64,000 nucleotides of DNA from Azolla caroliniana (taxonomy: Eukaryota > Polypodiophyta), in assembly GCA_043228905.1 (NCBI GenBank), contig JBHGNT010000021.1, positions 7,440,001 to 7,504,000 of the forward strand, written 5' to 3'. Position 1 is the first letter of the stretch. Every line of letters starts with the position of its first letter. The position numbers were made by a program, and so were the translations under genes. Below the pieces are notes generated by a model, which saw only the letters and a program-made list of their open reading frames with translations, was not told where the DNA came from and made no database searches. Of this stretch, positions 23,062-35,160 are shown in pieces.

Positions 23062-25336
23062 TGTAGGTTTAATTGCTAGGATCCAAGCTACGTGGTCTTT
23101 GACGTGGCCTCGCCTACCATCAATGGCTATGCCACCTTTGTTATTGAGATAGTGTCCTTGTGCCACTTTGAACCTCCTTCCTTGCCCCATGAGCTAACTC
23201 TGCCTTCTTTCTCTTTGACATCGCCTCTTTGAGCGGACTGTTATACCCTCTTGGTAAACACGATTAAGATACTTATTCCCTAAGTACCCTCAGCAAAGAT
23301 TGTGGTCGGCGGTACGGTCGTAACACTCACAAATTGATAGAAATATTAAGCACATAAGTTATAACCAATCGACTGCTATAGAAAGTTATTCAGAACATTG
23401 TCTGAATCGGCTACAACTGATTGGCTCCACATAGTACACTTAAAATATAACTTAGAAACACAACCACAATATTCTATATTAAACTTAATAATCAGTTATA
23501 GACTAATAGTTTGTACAATAATCATGCCCCATTATATAGGTGGCATGGGAGTCTTACATCAAGAAACAATGTCGTGTCGGCAAACAGTTACTAACTAACT
23601 AACTATTTACATTCTGCATATTCGTTTTTCGGCTTTGTCCGGCATCACACCTGTCCGACTCTTACTACTTTCACCTATACTTCATTTGGCTTATCGGCCA
23701 AAAAACTCCTTTTACATTGTAGTCGACCTGCGTAGCTAACATGATGAAACCTAAACACTCTCGAGTAGAGAGAAAATAAGAAAAGGAAGAAAGAACTTAA
23801 ACTCTTGTGAAGACGATGAAGAAGAAAACCCTCAAATCTCAAGTTTGTTGAGGAGAAGAAGAAAGAAACCCTAAAACCCCAAGTAAGTGGAAGTAAGTGG
23901 AGTGGAGAAGAGGAAGATTAAGAAAAAACCCATATGACCCTAATGGCACACTCTTGAAACACAAAATGAGCAAACTGAAACAAACTCTCTTCTCCTCTTT
24001 TTATATAAACACATTCGCGTTCACAAGTGGAAGGCTCGCACATTCCACATGTAGATTCCTTTTGTAAATATCCAAATATACCCTCTCCACAAAAATTGGA
24101 TGCACTAGTATCACATGTTCCACAACTTGATTAGAATTTGCAAATTTAAAAAAACATGATAGGTCTCCGAGTGGAGAACATGTGAAATTCACTTAACTTT
24201 GGATGTGTTGATATGTTAATGCCATTATAATAAAGTTCAACAATGGCTCAATATCGAGCTTTTGTGCAACATGGCAAACACTCAGATGAAGAATTATATT
24301 TTTTTGGTAAGTTTTGCAAAAATATGAGGTGTAATTGTATCCATGCTAATAAAATGAGTTATAATTTATAGTTTGACCCATACTCGTATGTATATAATTG
24401 TGGACAATGTAAGATAGTGAACCTTAGGATAATGTGATTGAAATAACAAACTTATTAAGGCTTTCAATACTACTGTTTAAAGTTGATCTAATCTAATCCT
24501 TAGGTGATTCACATGGGATCAAACTCCAAAGGATAACACTAGTGGGACTACAAGCGTATGAAACATGTGGATATTGATGAGAGGTGTACTCCAAGGTCGC
24601 GCAACTAATGGGACAATGTGGCATCGACCATTATCAACACACTACACAATGTAAGTAGCAATGGAAGACAAACAAACATAATAGTTTGATAATTAAGAAC
24701 ACACTACACATTCTAAGCATCAATAGAAGACAAAGATCCATAATATATGGACCATTATATATTAGACACAGTTTCACAGTCTTGACAACCGATCTCAATT
24801 AACGCCATGGAGGTATGAAACATGTGGATATTGATGAGAGGTGTACTCCAAGGTCGCGCAACTAATGGGACAATGTGGCATCGACCATTATCAACACACT
24901 ACACAATGTAAGCAGCAATGGAAGACAAACAAACATAATAGTTTGATAATTAAGAACACACTACACATTCTAAGCATCAATAGAAGACAAAGATCCATAA
25001 TATATGGACCATTATATATTAGGCACAGTTTCACAGTCTTGACAACCGATCTCAATTAACGCCATGGACAATCTTGACGACCATTCAACGGGGATAATCT
25101 GTTTAGGTAAAGTTTGACCGAAATCAACCTTAAGGTTAACTAGTTCATGTTTCTCCATATTAGAGTCAACAATAGATGCGATGAAACTGATGTCATAAGT
25201 CAACAAACCAAGTATATAGGAATATAATTAAAACATATAGAAGAATGTAAACAATAGAGTACACCAATGGAAGAACCCAAAATTTGTATTAGAGCTTGGA
25301 ATTCATAAGTTTACACATCATCAACAAAACATTCTA
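23062..25336. other. Non-coding stretch right of A1
   Basis: AT-rich, with no gene I can defend. It contains the 257-bp duplication at 24556-25069. A short block at 23080-23225 has an open frame (YVVFDVASPTINGYATFVIE) that I do not recognise. Confidence 0.4.
24556..25069 (+). repeat. 257-bp tandem duplication, about 99% identical
   Basis: GTATGAAACATGTGGATATT begins at 24556 and again at 24813. By eye the two units differ at about two positions (GTAAGTAGC/GTAAGCAGC and TTAGACAC/TTAGGCAC). The copy number is two. Confidence 0.95.
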
Positions 25337-25490
25337 TTACATAGCAATCAAATCATCAACGCCATTATCCTCTTCATCCCTTAGAGAAGTCTCTTCAGCT
25401 ATCTGAGCATTGTCTTTCCCTGTTAGCCGAGCAACCGTAAGATCTTCTATAAGGTCGTCATCAAGCCCAATTAGCTCTTCCGGTTCCCCA
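25337..25490 (-). CDS. Acidic C-terminal coding fragment, unknown
   Basis: A minus-strand frame of about 50 codons ending in TAA, very rich in Asp/Glu: it opens with GEPEELIGLDDDLIEDL and ends NGVDDLIAM. It replaces the sequence expected at this place by comparison with copia B, so it begins where copia C is cut off. I do not recognise the family. It may be the 3' end of a host or TE gene interrupted by copia C, or chance. Confidence 0.3.
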
Positions 25491-25890
25491 GTTGTCGGCT
25501 TGTTTGATCGTGCGGCCTTTCTTAGCTCCCTTGCTGTCGCGGTGTTGGCACCTCTTCCACTGCCCTTTCCTCCGCTTGCCCTTCAGTTGATTCAGCGTCT
25601 CTGAATTGAACATTTGAACCGAATCGGATATCTCCGATTCGTTTTCTCTGTTGCCCAAATTGGCTGTCTCCAATTCGTCTTCTGTCTTTAGGCCCTTAAC
25701 CACATCAGACCATGTCTTGTTCTTGGCCTTCTCGCCCTTCTTGGCTTCATCTTCCCCTTGTTCGGCTGACTCTGGCTCTTCCCTTCGATTGCTGCCCTTC
25801 AACCCGAAATCAAATTCTTCATCCGACTCTATTTCGCAGTCATTTCCGCTCCTTTCCTGTTCCGTTCTCCCCCTCAAGTTCGGCACATTG
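25491..25890 (-). CDS. Copia C extra 3' reading frame, in frame with pol tail
   Basis: After the pol tail (NVPNLRG over the polypurine tract, about 25870) the frame stays open. It gives a charged segment: DEEFDFGLKG, then TWSDVVKGLKTEDELETANL, then a basic Lys/Arg run. Copia B encodes the aligned segment at 31343-30901. The function is unknown. The charge pattern (acidic, then basic C-terminus) is visible in both copies. Confidence 0.5.
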
Positions 25891-26713
25891 AGGTGTTGCA
25901 AACCAAACACACCCAAGAATTGCCGCAACTTGTCAAGACCAAGGGGCTTGGTGAAGATGTCGGCAGTCTACCGATTCGTCGAAACATATTCTAGTTCGAA
26001 TTCACCGGATAGGACATGCTCGCGGACAAAATGGTAGTGCACCTCAATGTGCTTGGTCCGGGCGTGGAAGACGAGGTTCTTCACAAGTTGGAGGCTGCTG
26101 AGGTTGTCATAATACATCGTCGTCGGAGCGGACACCTCCACCTGCATATCCTTGAGTAGCCTCTTGAGCCAGATGACTTCGCACATAGCGACAACTGCTC
26201 CTCGATACTCGGCCTTCGTGCTCGATAGTGCCATTGTTGGCTGCTTTTTACTGCTCCATGCGATCACCACACTTCCCAATGAAAATGCATATCCAAATGT
26301 TGATCTGCGATTGACGGCATTTCCGACCCAATCGGCATCCATGTAACCGACTAACTGCTCGACTACTCCTATCCGATATAGCAACGCCATGTCCTTAGTG
26401 CCGCTGACATACCGCAATATCCTTTACGTGCACTGAAGGTGTTCGGTCGTGGGTTGCGACATAAATTGACTGATCAGGCCGACCGGGTAGCTGAGATTTG
26501 ACCGAGTGATCGTCAAATCAATTAGGCTCCCGAAAACCTGTTGTAACCGAGCTAGGTCACACGCCTTTCTCGAATCTCGGCGAAGCTTGACGTTTCGGTC
26601 TAGAGGAATTGAGATGGACTTACAGTCTGCCATCTCGAACTTGAAGAGCATACTCAACACGTAATGGTGTTGGCTGATAAGTATGCCTTTGGAGGTGCGG
26701 ATCACTTCGAATT
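25891..26713 (-). pseudogene. Copia C pol fragment: RT end and RNase H
   Basis: Minus strand. RT C-terminal part 26711-26424 (RTSKGILISQHHYVLSMLFKF, CKSISIPLDRNVKL), a stop, then RNase H 26417-25968 with GYMDADWVGN, SSTKAEYRGAVVAMCEVIWL and HARTKHIEVHYHFVRE, ending in VSTNR and the LRQFLGVFGLQ tail. It is truncated at 26713 inside RT, where unrelated sequence begins. The protein is close to copia B. Confidence 0.85.
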
Positions 26714-26911
26714 TGCTAACTAATTTTCTCTCTTAATCTGAGTACTCACTAATACACTATACTCGTGGGATTCACGAGTTTTTCATATCTTTCTTTCTTA
26801 CAATATATTTCATATTCTTAATTGCCTTAGAATTTTCTTTCCTCCTAGTCCAAAACCCCAACGGTTCCCACCCGACTCACGCAACAATCCGGCGCCGAAA
26901 GGCACGACAAT
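26714..26911. other. Unassigned segment between copia C and gypsy G
   Basis: AT-rich, then CGCAACAATCCGGCGCCGAAAGG at about 26880-26902. This looks like an LTR end followed by a GGCGCCG primer site, but no LTR start is visible. It could be a relic of the deleted 5' part of a gypsy element. Confidence 0.3.
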
Positions 26912-29683
26912 GTGTTTCCTAACAAATTACCACTTACTTTACCACCAAAACGTAATACGAACCATCAATTTGAACTCATCCCTAGTGCTGCTCCTATGAG
27001 CATTCCACCTTACCGACTTAGTCAATTAGAAGACGTTGAGATCACTAAACAACTTAAGGAATATTTGAGTATGGGCCACATTAGGTATAGTAAATCACCT
27101 TGGGGTGTGCCAGTTCTATTAGTTAAGAAGAAGGAAGGTTCATGGCGAATGTGTATCAATTATCGTCGTTTGAATAATATGACAATTAAAAATGCATATT
27201 CGTTACCTCGTGCCGATGATTTGATTGATTGTTTGCATGGGCCCGATATTTTACGAAGATTGACTTACAAACATGTTATCATCAGATTCGCATTGCCGAG
27301 GATGATATTCCTAAAACTGCTTTTCATACGCGTTATGGCCATTATGGGTTTTTAGTCAAGCCTTTTGGGTTGACTAATGCTCCAACCACATTCCAACAAA
27401 CGATGAATGATGTTTTCCGAGATCAACTTGATGATTTTGTTGTCGTCTTCTTGGATTATATTTTGATATATAGCCGTACCTTGCAAGATAAAGTTAAACA
27501 TGTTCGATTTGTTTTGCAAAAGTTGCGTGACAACTCTTTCTATGCAAAACATTTAAAATGTGATTTTTTCCAAAAATCTATTGTGTACCTAGGTCATTTA
27601 ATTACGGAAAATGGCGTTGAGATTGAACCTTCTCGTATTAAAAAGGTTAAACTTTGGCCCATTCCTCGTAATATTTGTGAACTGATATCATTCTTAGGGT
27701 TTGTTGGATTTTTACGAAAATCAATTCGTACCTATTCCAAATTGACTACACCATTAGCTGACCTTTTAAAAGGTCATCCACGTTAGTATGTCAAACCAAT
27801 TACATGGAATGAACAACTTGACAAATCATTTGAGATACTCAGAGAGCATGTGTGTCAGGCTCCCATTCTTCTATTACCGGACCCGTCTAAGCCTTTCTCA
27901 ATCGAAATCGATGCTAGTGATTATGCTATCGGTGTCGTTCTTTATCAAGGAGGTCACCCTATTGCTTTTGAAAGTAAGAAGCTTGATGCTGCTCAATCTC
28001 GGTATTCAGTTCAAGAGAAAGAGTTGTTGGCGGTAATACATGCACTTAAAACATGGAGGCACTATCTCTATGGAAATAAAATTGTGGTTACAATAGACCA
28101 TCAATCATTGAAGTATTTTTGTGACCAGCCAGATCTTGTTGGTTGTAAAGGCCGTTGGGCTGACCTTATGCAAGATTTTGATTTTTCCATACGGTATTGT
28201 AAGGGTTTTATGAACATCGTTGCAGATGCTCTTAGTTGCATTAAAGAAGTTAACATGCTTAGCTTCACGGAAATAAAATTTGATCTTTTAGATCACTTTC
28301 GAGGGAAATACCTTGATGACAGTTATTCCTCAAAATACTGGACGAAAGCCGAATCTAGTTTAGATGTCATTACTAGTACCCTACCCTCGAAGGCGATCTT
28401 TCATATTACAAACGGTTTGCTCTACCGTAGTGGAAAGGTCTGTGTTCCAGATTTACCAAACGTAAAACAGAAAATTCTTCATGAATGTCATGTCATGGTG
28501 CACCATCTGTAGGTCATCTTGGAATACAACACACACTCGTTCTCATCTCGAGTACTTTTTTCTGGCCTAAGATGCGCTCTGATGTGCATAAATACGTAAC
28601 TCAATGCTTATAATGTCAGATTAATAAGTCGGAACGACTTAAAGCTTATGGTCTTTTACACCCTTTTACATCCCTTAGATATTCCCAACAATAAATGGGA
28701 AAGTATCTCGATGGATTTTATTCTTAGTTTACCTCGTACACAAAGGGGTCATGATGCCATTTGGGTTGTCGTTGACAGACTAACAAAATTGGCTAGATTT
28801 ATTCCTACCAAAACCACGGTAACCGCTCAACAATTGGCTTATCAATTTGTTGATGAGTTATTTCATTTTTATGGATTACCGATGTATATCGTTAGTGATC
28901 GAGATTCCAAGTTTACTAGTGACTTTTGGACTCAAGTCTTTAAGAAACTAGAAACTACGTTGAGCATGAGTTCCGCAGATCATCCTCAATCTGATGGACA
29001 AACTGAATGAGTTAATAAAATTATTGAGGACATGCTTCAAGCTTATGTGGCAAAAACCGCTTCTAAGTGGGAGCAATACCTTCCTATCTTAGAATTTTCC
29101 TATATTAGCTCTAAACATACATCCACTAAATATAGTCCTTTTATGTTGATGTATGGTTTTCAACCACGTGCCCCAGTCGATGTCACGATTCATCGTGATA
29201 CATTAGACAGTACACACAATTTTTCGCAAGACATGAACCAAATGTTGCATATTGCCAAAGAAAATGTCAAGACAACTCAAGATCGTGCTTGATTTTATGT
29301 TGATAAGGAGAGACGTCCTTGTGCATTTACTATTGGTCAAAAAGTTTTTTTGTGTGTCCCTACTGACTCTACGTCATTGTCTACAGGCAAGTGCGCTAAG
29401 TTAGCCCCACAATATTGTCGCCCATTTGAAAACCTTAAGCGAGTTGGGTCATCTGCTTATCACCTTACCTTACCCCGAAACGTTAGTATTCATCCTATTT
29501 TTCACATTAGTTGTCTAAAACCATTTTTAGTCTCTGGTGATAACACCATCACAATCCAAGATCTTGTAACATTAGAGGATTTTTCTTACAAACCTCATGT
29601 TCCTGAACGAATTCTTGATTCTCGTACTAAATGCTTACGTTCTAAAGAGATTTGGCTATTCAAGATCAAATGGATGGATAAAC
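26912..29683 (+). pseudogene. Gypsy G pol (chromovirus-type), 5' truncated
   Basis: The first residues are already RT (PPYRLSQLEDVEITKQLKEY). RT: GSWRMCINYRRLNNMTIKNA; a frameshift near 27235; PFGLTNAPTTFQQTMNDVF; the catalytic motif reads FLDY instead of FLDD (codon TAT at 27457-27459), so RT is dead. RNase H 27850-28240 (IEIDASDYAIGVVLYQGG, DHQSLKYF). Integrase: damaged HHCC region, then SMDFILSLPRTQRGHDAIWV, IVSDRDSKFTSDFW and HPQSDGQTE followed by a TGA. C-terminal: YHLTLPRNVSIHPIFHISCL and the start of a chromodomain (WLFKIKWMDK), where copia B is inserted. gag and protease are absent. Confidence 0.9.
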
Positions 29684-29984
29684 TGTAAAAGAATGTGTGC
29701 GGAAGCGTATGTGAAGGACATAGAGTACACGGTTCGGAAGTACGACAATTCGGTAAAACACGGAAATCACAAAGAAAGAGGGGGAGAGAGAGAGAGAGAG
29801 AGTGCAGAAAATGTAACTATATTAAAAAATACTTCTCTTTGTACATGCTTGGTGCTCAGTGAGCACCTTTTATACAAGCCCTGACTATCAGGCTGACACA
29901 AGTACTTACAGTACCTAACTGCTCATAAATGAGCATCCTACACTTACCCCCAAAATTATTCCTTACGAGGAATAACATTCTAAA

Positions 29985-30692
29985 TGACGGGAACCCAACG
30001 ATCCTTATGCACGACGCTCGGCCACAACCGAGCGTAGAATGATACACAGAAAACGGGAAATAAAACACGACACAAAGGTGAGGAAGATACACACAGACTA
30101 CACAAGAGGTTTAAGTGGAAAACCCCAAACTAGGGGAAAAACCACGGCAGTCCACAAGCTGCAAACTGTCACTATGTAAGAATGTACAAAAACAATGAGT
30201 TCACGGAGGCAACGACCTCGTGCTCACGATCTTCGCCACAGGCGGCGGTTACAACAGAGGCAACGACCTCGATCTCTCTCTCTCTCTCTCTGTACAGTTA
30301 CGCACTCTGATTTCGTACAAAACAGAAAATGACAACCACTCCTAAAAGTTTGCCCTAAGTCATATTTATACTAATATGACTTTTCGGCTATTTACAAATA
30401 TAGCCTCGATGGGCTCTCAGAAACATATTTACGAATATGTCTCTTCCTCCGGTTCTGCACCATCCGGCTCTCCGTAGCCGGGTACTCCTCATCTGGTTCA
30501 CACCGGGCCTGTATCATCCGGCTCTCCGTAGCCGGGTACTCCTCATCCGGTTCACACCGGGCCTGTATCATCCGGCTCTCCGTAGCCGGGTACTCCTCAT
30601 CCCGTTTAGGCCTCGGCCTATCGGCCTCGGCCGAGTTTGTTCGTCGGCACTATTCTTCTCCCTTCCCATCTGGAGGGACCTGTCTCCCAACA
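29985..30692. mobile_element. Solo LTR of an unidentified family, TSD CTAAA
   Basis: 708 bp from TGACGGGAACCC to TCTCCCAACA. It is flanked by CTAAA at 29980-29984 and 30693-30697. The other B LTR (near 50896) lacks it and reads straight through, showing the empty site. Orientation is unclear; TGTTGGGAGAC as 5' end would make it minus strand. It contains a 54-bp tandem array. Confidence 0.9.
30461..30601 (+). repeat. 54-bp tandem repeat in the solo LTR
   Basis: CATCCGGCTCTCCGTAGCCGG starts at 30461, 30515 and 30569. Each unit holds a small inverted repeat, CCGGCT/AGCCGG. The open frame over it (RSRVLLI repeats) is an artefact of the periodicity. Confidence 0.9.
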
Positions 30693-30813
30693 CTAAAGGC
30701 TTCTCGGTTTACATACCGTTACGGCCATATGTAGCGCACGGTTTTACACACCCAGTCTACGCATTGGGTTACGCACCCGTTTACGCTCCCAATGTTGAGC
30801 TTGTCTCTCAACA

Positions 30814-31356
30814 CTCCCCCTCAAGCTCAACTTGAGGTTCCATATGCTTCTCCTAATCTTCGCTCTGGCCTCTCCTGGATTCACGCCTCGCTCGCGCTCC
30901 TCAACCTGTTCGATTTTGCACGCTTCGACCCTTCCGGTCGGCTTGTCTGCTCATGCGGCCTTTCTCAGCTCCCTTGTTGGCGCGGTGTTGGCGCCTCTTT
31001 TGCTGCCCTTTTCTCCGCTTGGCCCTCAGTTGATTCGGCGTATCCGAATTGAACATTACGATTGAATCGAACATTTCCGATTCATTCCCGCTTTCACCCA
31101 AATTGGTTGTCTCCAATTCGTCTTCTATCTTCAGGCCCTTAACTACGTCTGACCATGTTTTAGTCTTGGCCTTTACACCTTTCTTGGCTTTGTTTCCCCT
31201 TTGTTCGGTTGTCTTCGGGTCTTCCTTGCAATTACGACCCCTGTTTTCTTCTTCGGCTTCTTCAGCTGGCCCGAAATCAAATTCTTCATCCAATTCGACA
31301 TCGCGGTTACTACCACTCCTTTCACGCTCTTGTTCTTGTTCCTGTCTCCCCCTCAA
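30814..31356 (-). CDS. Copia B 3' segment between two polypurine tracts, with extra frame
   Basis: In element orientation, CTTGAGGGGGAG ends pol (about 31343-31356) and the same tract recurs directly before the LTR (30814-30826). Between them the pol frame continues from PNLRGRQEQEQ through DEEFDFGPAEE, KTWSDVVKGLKIEDELETTNL to a Lys/Arg-rich end at about 30901. The aligned segment of copia C keeps the frame although the two differ by several indels. The function is unknown. Confidence 0.5.
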
Positions 31357-33900
31357 GTTTGGCATGTCAAGGTGCCACAGACCTAGCTCAACCGAGAAAT
31401 GTCGTAACTTGTCGAGTCCAAGGGGCTTTGTGAAGATGTCGGAACATATGACAGTTCGACTTCACCAGAAAGGACACGCTCGCGGAAAAAATGGTAGTGC
31501 ACCTCAATGTCCTTGGTCCGAGCATGGAATACAAGGTTTTTCGCAAGGTTGATGTTGTTGAGGTTGTCGCAGTAGATCGTCGTTGGATCAGACACCTCTA
31601 CGTGCAGATCCCGTAATAGTCATTTCAGTCAAATGACTTCGCACGTAGCGACAATTGCCCCTCGATATTCGGCCTCCGTGCTCAACAACGCTACTGTTGA
31701 ATGCTTCTTACTACTCCACGCAATCGCCGCACTTCCCAATGAGAATGCATATCCAAATGTGGACCTACGATCGTGCGCATTTCTAGCCCAATCGGCATCC
31801 GTGTAGCCGACCAACTGCTCAGCTACGTCTGCACGATACAACAACACCATATCTTTCGTGCTGCTGACATATCGTAATATCCTTTGCGCGCACTGAAGGT
31901 GTTCGGTCGTGGGTTGTGACATAAATTGATTGGTCATTCCGACTGGATAGTTGAGATCTGGCGGAGTGATCGTCAAGTAGATGAGGCTTCCGACAATCTA
32001 TCGAAACCGTGTCGGGTTGCACACCTTTCCTAAATCTCGGCGAAGCTTTACGTTTCTATCCAGAGTGGTCGAGATGGGCTTACAATCTGTCATCCCGAAT
32101 TTGAAGAGCATATTCAACGCATAATGACATTGACTGATCAATATGCCTTCGGAGGAACGGATCACTTCGATCTTGAGGAAGTAATGAAGGTCTCCAAGAT
32201 CCTTCATTTCGAAAGATGCCGCGAGCTGAGACTTGACGTGGTCGATTTCTTCCAGGTCGGCACTAGCGATGACTAAATCATCAACATAAAGTAAAAGATA
32301 AACCGGTCCATGTCGACCTTGCCGAACGAACAACAAAGAGTCTGATGTGGACGTCGTAAACCCCATTCTACGCAACCGTTGCATAATCTTCTCATTCCAA
32401 GCTTGCGGGGCTTGTTTAAGTCCGTATAACGCCTTCTTCAATCGGCAGACTGCTGAAGTGTTCTGTTCGGATAGAAATCCGGGGGGTTGTACCATGTACA
32501 CCTATTCCTCAAGATCACCTTGCAGGAACGCATTCTTTACATCCATCTGATGTAGATGCCACCCCTTCGCCGCAACTACGCCTATCAGAACTTGCACGGT
32601 AGTCATCTTCGCGACAGGGGCGAAGGTCTTGTCGTAATCTATGTCGTGCTTCTGCACATAGCCTTTCGCAACCAACTGGGCCCTATATCGGTTGACCGAG
32701 CCGTCGGTGTTGTATTTCACCTTAAAAACCCATCTGCATCCGATCGGCTTAACACCTTTAGGTGCGTCAACCAAGTCCCAAGTCTCGTTGTTCGATAATG
32801 CGCGCATCTCTTCCTCCATCGCAACACGTTACTTTGCATCTTCCGTTGCTTCTGCGTAACTCTCTGGCTCACGCACTTCCGCCGCTCGTGTCATGTATGC
32901 GTAATGGTGCGCCATGTATTCATTGTACCAGTATCTTTTTACGGGGTTCTTTAGGCGGGTAGATCTGTGTAATTCGTGATTACCTGATTTCATGACCTTT
33001 TCGGTCGATTTCGACCCCTTCCGCGGAGGTTCCTTCTCGATTGGCCCGAAGTCAGATTCGCTCCAATATGACTCGGCTTTGCCGAAATCATATTCTAACA
33101 CTTTTTGCTTCCCTTTTTCTTTACGCGTAAACCGTCTCCTCGGTTCTTTACGCGGGGACAACACGGCCGAGTCTCCACTACTCGCCAGTTCTTCATTCGG
33201 TTGGCCATCTCGGCCCAACCCCTCATTCGGTCCGCTTAGCCTAAATGAGATTGGACTCTCTCTCAGAGCTCCGATATCCTCATCACGCAGAGGCATCTCA
33301 GCCTCGCTGACCTCTTCTTCAGAATTTGGAATGGAATCATGAGGTATTGGAGGTGAAGGCAAGTACCACGAAGCAGACTCGTCGAACACGACATCTCGGC
33401 TTACGCGAACTTCCTTTGTTCGGGGGTTATAGCACTTATACCCCTTCTACTCGTCCGAATAGCCGACCTAGATAAACTTCTCGGCTTTGGCGTCCAGCTT
33501 CCTCCTCTTCTCCTTCGGCACATGCACATACACAATGCTACTAGAAATCCTCTCAAGTGTGCCAAGTTCGGCTTCTTTCCAAATTACAGCTCGTCTGGCG
33601 ACATCCGTCTTTACAGCTTCAGCCCAGTAAAACTTCGGCATATGCTTCTCTTCAAGCATTGCCCTGGCGGCTTCTTTGATCGTCCGATTCTTCCACTCGG
33701 CCACACCATTCTGTTGCGGCGTGTATCTACACGAGAATTCGCATCGAATTACTTCCTTCTGTAGATAATTCGTGAACTAGTCGAAGAAGTAGTCCTTCCC
33801 GCCATCGGACCATAGGCATTTGATCTTACGCCTTGTTTCCCTTTCTACAAGGTTCTTTACCTTCAGGAAACATGCGAAGACTTCACTCTTCTTCACGATC
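31357..33900 (-). pseudogene. Copia B pol: integrase end, RT, RNase H
   Basis: Minus strand. Integrase C-terminal part 33704-33430 (WKNRTIKEAARAMLEEKHMP), long acidic linker 33389-32829, RT 32819-31998 ([35 protein letters not shown]) with an intact YVDD at 32277-32288, RNase H 31976-31383 (GYTDADWARN, STEAEYRGAIVATCEV, HARTKDIEVHYHFF). Scattered stops (for example before YMVQPPGF at 32502) and a small deletion near 31440 kill it. Confidence 0.9.
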
Positions 33901-33905
33901 GTACA
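33901..33905. repeat. Target-site duplication GTACA of the Tat-like element (left)
   Basis: GTACA directly before the TG of the left LTR. It recurs at 44028-44032 after the right LTR. Confidence 0.95.
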
Positions 33906-34292
33906 TGTTGGCCGGTCAGAAGAGCAAGGACAAGTGGGAAGGCGGAATCGGATTGGATAATAGGAAGTAATAGTAGAATTATTATTCGGAGGGACGGATT
34001 CGGTACAGTTGTACCGATCCGGATCCGAACCAATTCGGATGTCGGTTGCCTAAGCGCACCAATTGTAACCTTGCCGGATGCCTATAAAAGGATCCGATGA
34101 TTTGTAAAGTTTTTTGACGAAAGTAATACAATAGTAATTATTGTGTATTTATCTGTATCTCGTATTGTTTTGCCGTCCGTGCTTAATTGTAATCATCTTA
34201 TGCGTGTAATCTAGCATCCAATCCTTACCACCCCTTTGGAGAAGTGTCGAGTAAACACCTGTGTTGAGGCTAGTCCGGCCAGATAGACAACA
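33906..34292 (+). repeat. Tat-like 5' LTR
   Basis: TGTTGGCCGG...ATAGACAACA, 387 bp. A TATA box, GCCTATAAAAGGATCC, lies at about 34080-34095, about 200 bp before the LTR end. Confidence 0.95.
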
Positions 34293-34297
34293 CTATT

Positions 34298-34316
34298 TTG
34301 GCGACCACGATTCCTG
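34298..34316 (+). promoter_or_regulatory. Tat-like primer-binding site
   Basis: TGGCGACCACGATTCC begins about five bases after the LTR (CTATT spacer). TGG at its start pairs with the tRNA CCA end. The reverse complement ends GTGGTCGCCA. I suspect an Arg-type tRNA but cannot confirm it. Confidence 0.6.
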
Positions 34317-34344
34317 CAAAGTGTAGAGGACAACCGGGGGATGG

Positions 34345-35160
34345 ATGTCTAGACCAAACGACGACCACATCACCGAACGAGGGAGACGATACACCGAACG
34401 CGAGCAACGACGGGAAGCCCTGCAGCAAGCCGTCGACGAGATCCGGCGGGATCGGTCATTCTCCAAAACTCTTTGGAGAGTCGCAGAAGAAGCACTACAG
34501 TTCCGGGTTCTGCAAATCCCCGACGAAGGCAGTAGCATAACAAGCCTGCAAGAGGCGGAAACGATACTGCAGACGCTCGCCGCGGGCGACGGGGACTCGG
34601 AAGCATTCGCAACACTTGAGGCGGAGTCGGAAAGCGACGGAAGCGTTGCATCCCGGTATAAAAGCAGCCACGACACACCAAACGACCGGGAGGACGAGGG
34701 GTCGGAAGACTCAGTAACACCGGCGCCAGAGGAAGAAATAACCCTGGAATTCGGTGACCGGCAACCGCCGAGGAAGGCTGACCGGATACCGACAACAACC
34801 GCGAGGGAACCGAAGGAGTGGATACCGACAACACCCGCGGAGGAACCAATGGACCGGACACCGGCAACACCCGCGGAGGAACCAAAGGTTCTCACACCAA
34901 CGCCAACAGCGAATAGGGAACAGGAGAGTCAGTTGGACGACACGATGCCGTACCCATACCCAAAGTACCGGGATGAGGCCGACGCGGAGGCACACGTGTA
35001 CGCATTCCTCCAAACATGGGAAGCCAACCATATCTCCCAAAGACTGACGGAGCCCGAAGCCGAATGATCCAAAATCGCCGAATTCGGCATAACCTTAGAA
35101 GGACCGGCGGCCCAATGGCACGCAAAGCACTTACCAGGCACCTTTGCCACATTCGATGCC
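34345..35160 (+). pseudogene. Tat-like gag N-terminal part, ended by an in-frame TGA
   Basis: ATG at 34345 (MSRPNDDHITERGRRY). About 240 codons, with charged and repetitive PTTPAEEP-type segments at about residues 150-195, to a TGA at 35065-35067. The frame continues without shift into the capsid region (FGITLEGPAAQWHAKHLPGTFATFDALKAR at 35085-35170, interrupted by no other stop), so the TGA is a single nonsense change. A CGA codon there would be a CpG site, consistent with methylcytosine decay. Downstream ATG reinitiation or readthrough are other possibilities. Confidence 0.85.

Larger units (their letters stand above)
29684..30813 (-). repeat. B 3' LTR (contains a solo LTR)
   Basis: Without the inserted 713 bp it is about 417 bp. 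It has a TATA region (CCTTTTATACAAG in plus reading, about 29865) and starts, in element orientation, TGTTGAGAGACAAGC at 30813. Confidence 0.9.

Noticed and set aside
23080-23225. Open frame YVVFDVASPTINGYATFVIE
   Set aside because: Short, no start context, no recognised family, and in decayed repeat DNA.
30437-30601. CRISPR-like spaced repeats or a repeat protein (RSRVLLI units)
   Set aside because: A simple 54-bp tandem array inside a solo LTR; no spacers, plant context.
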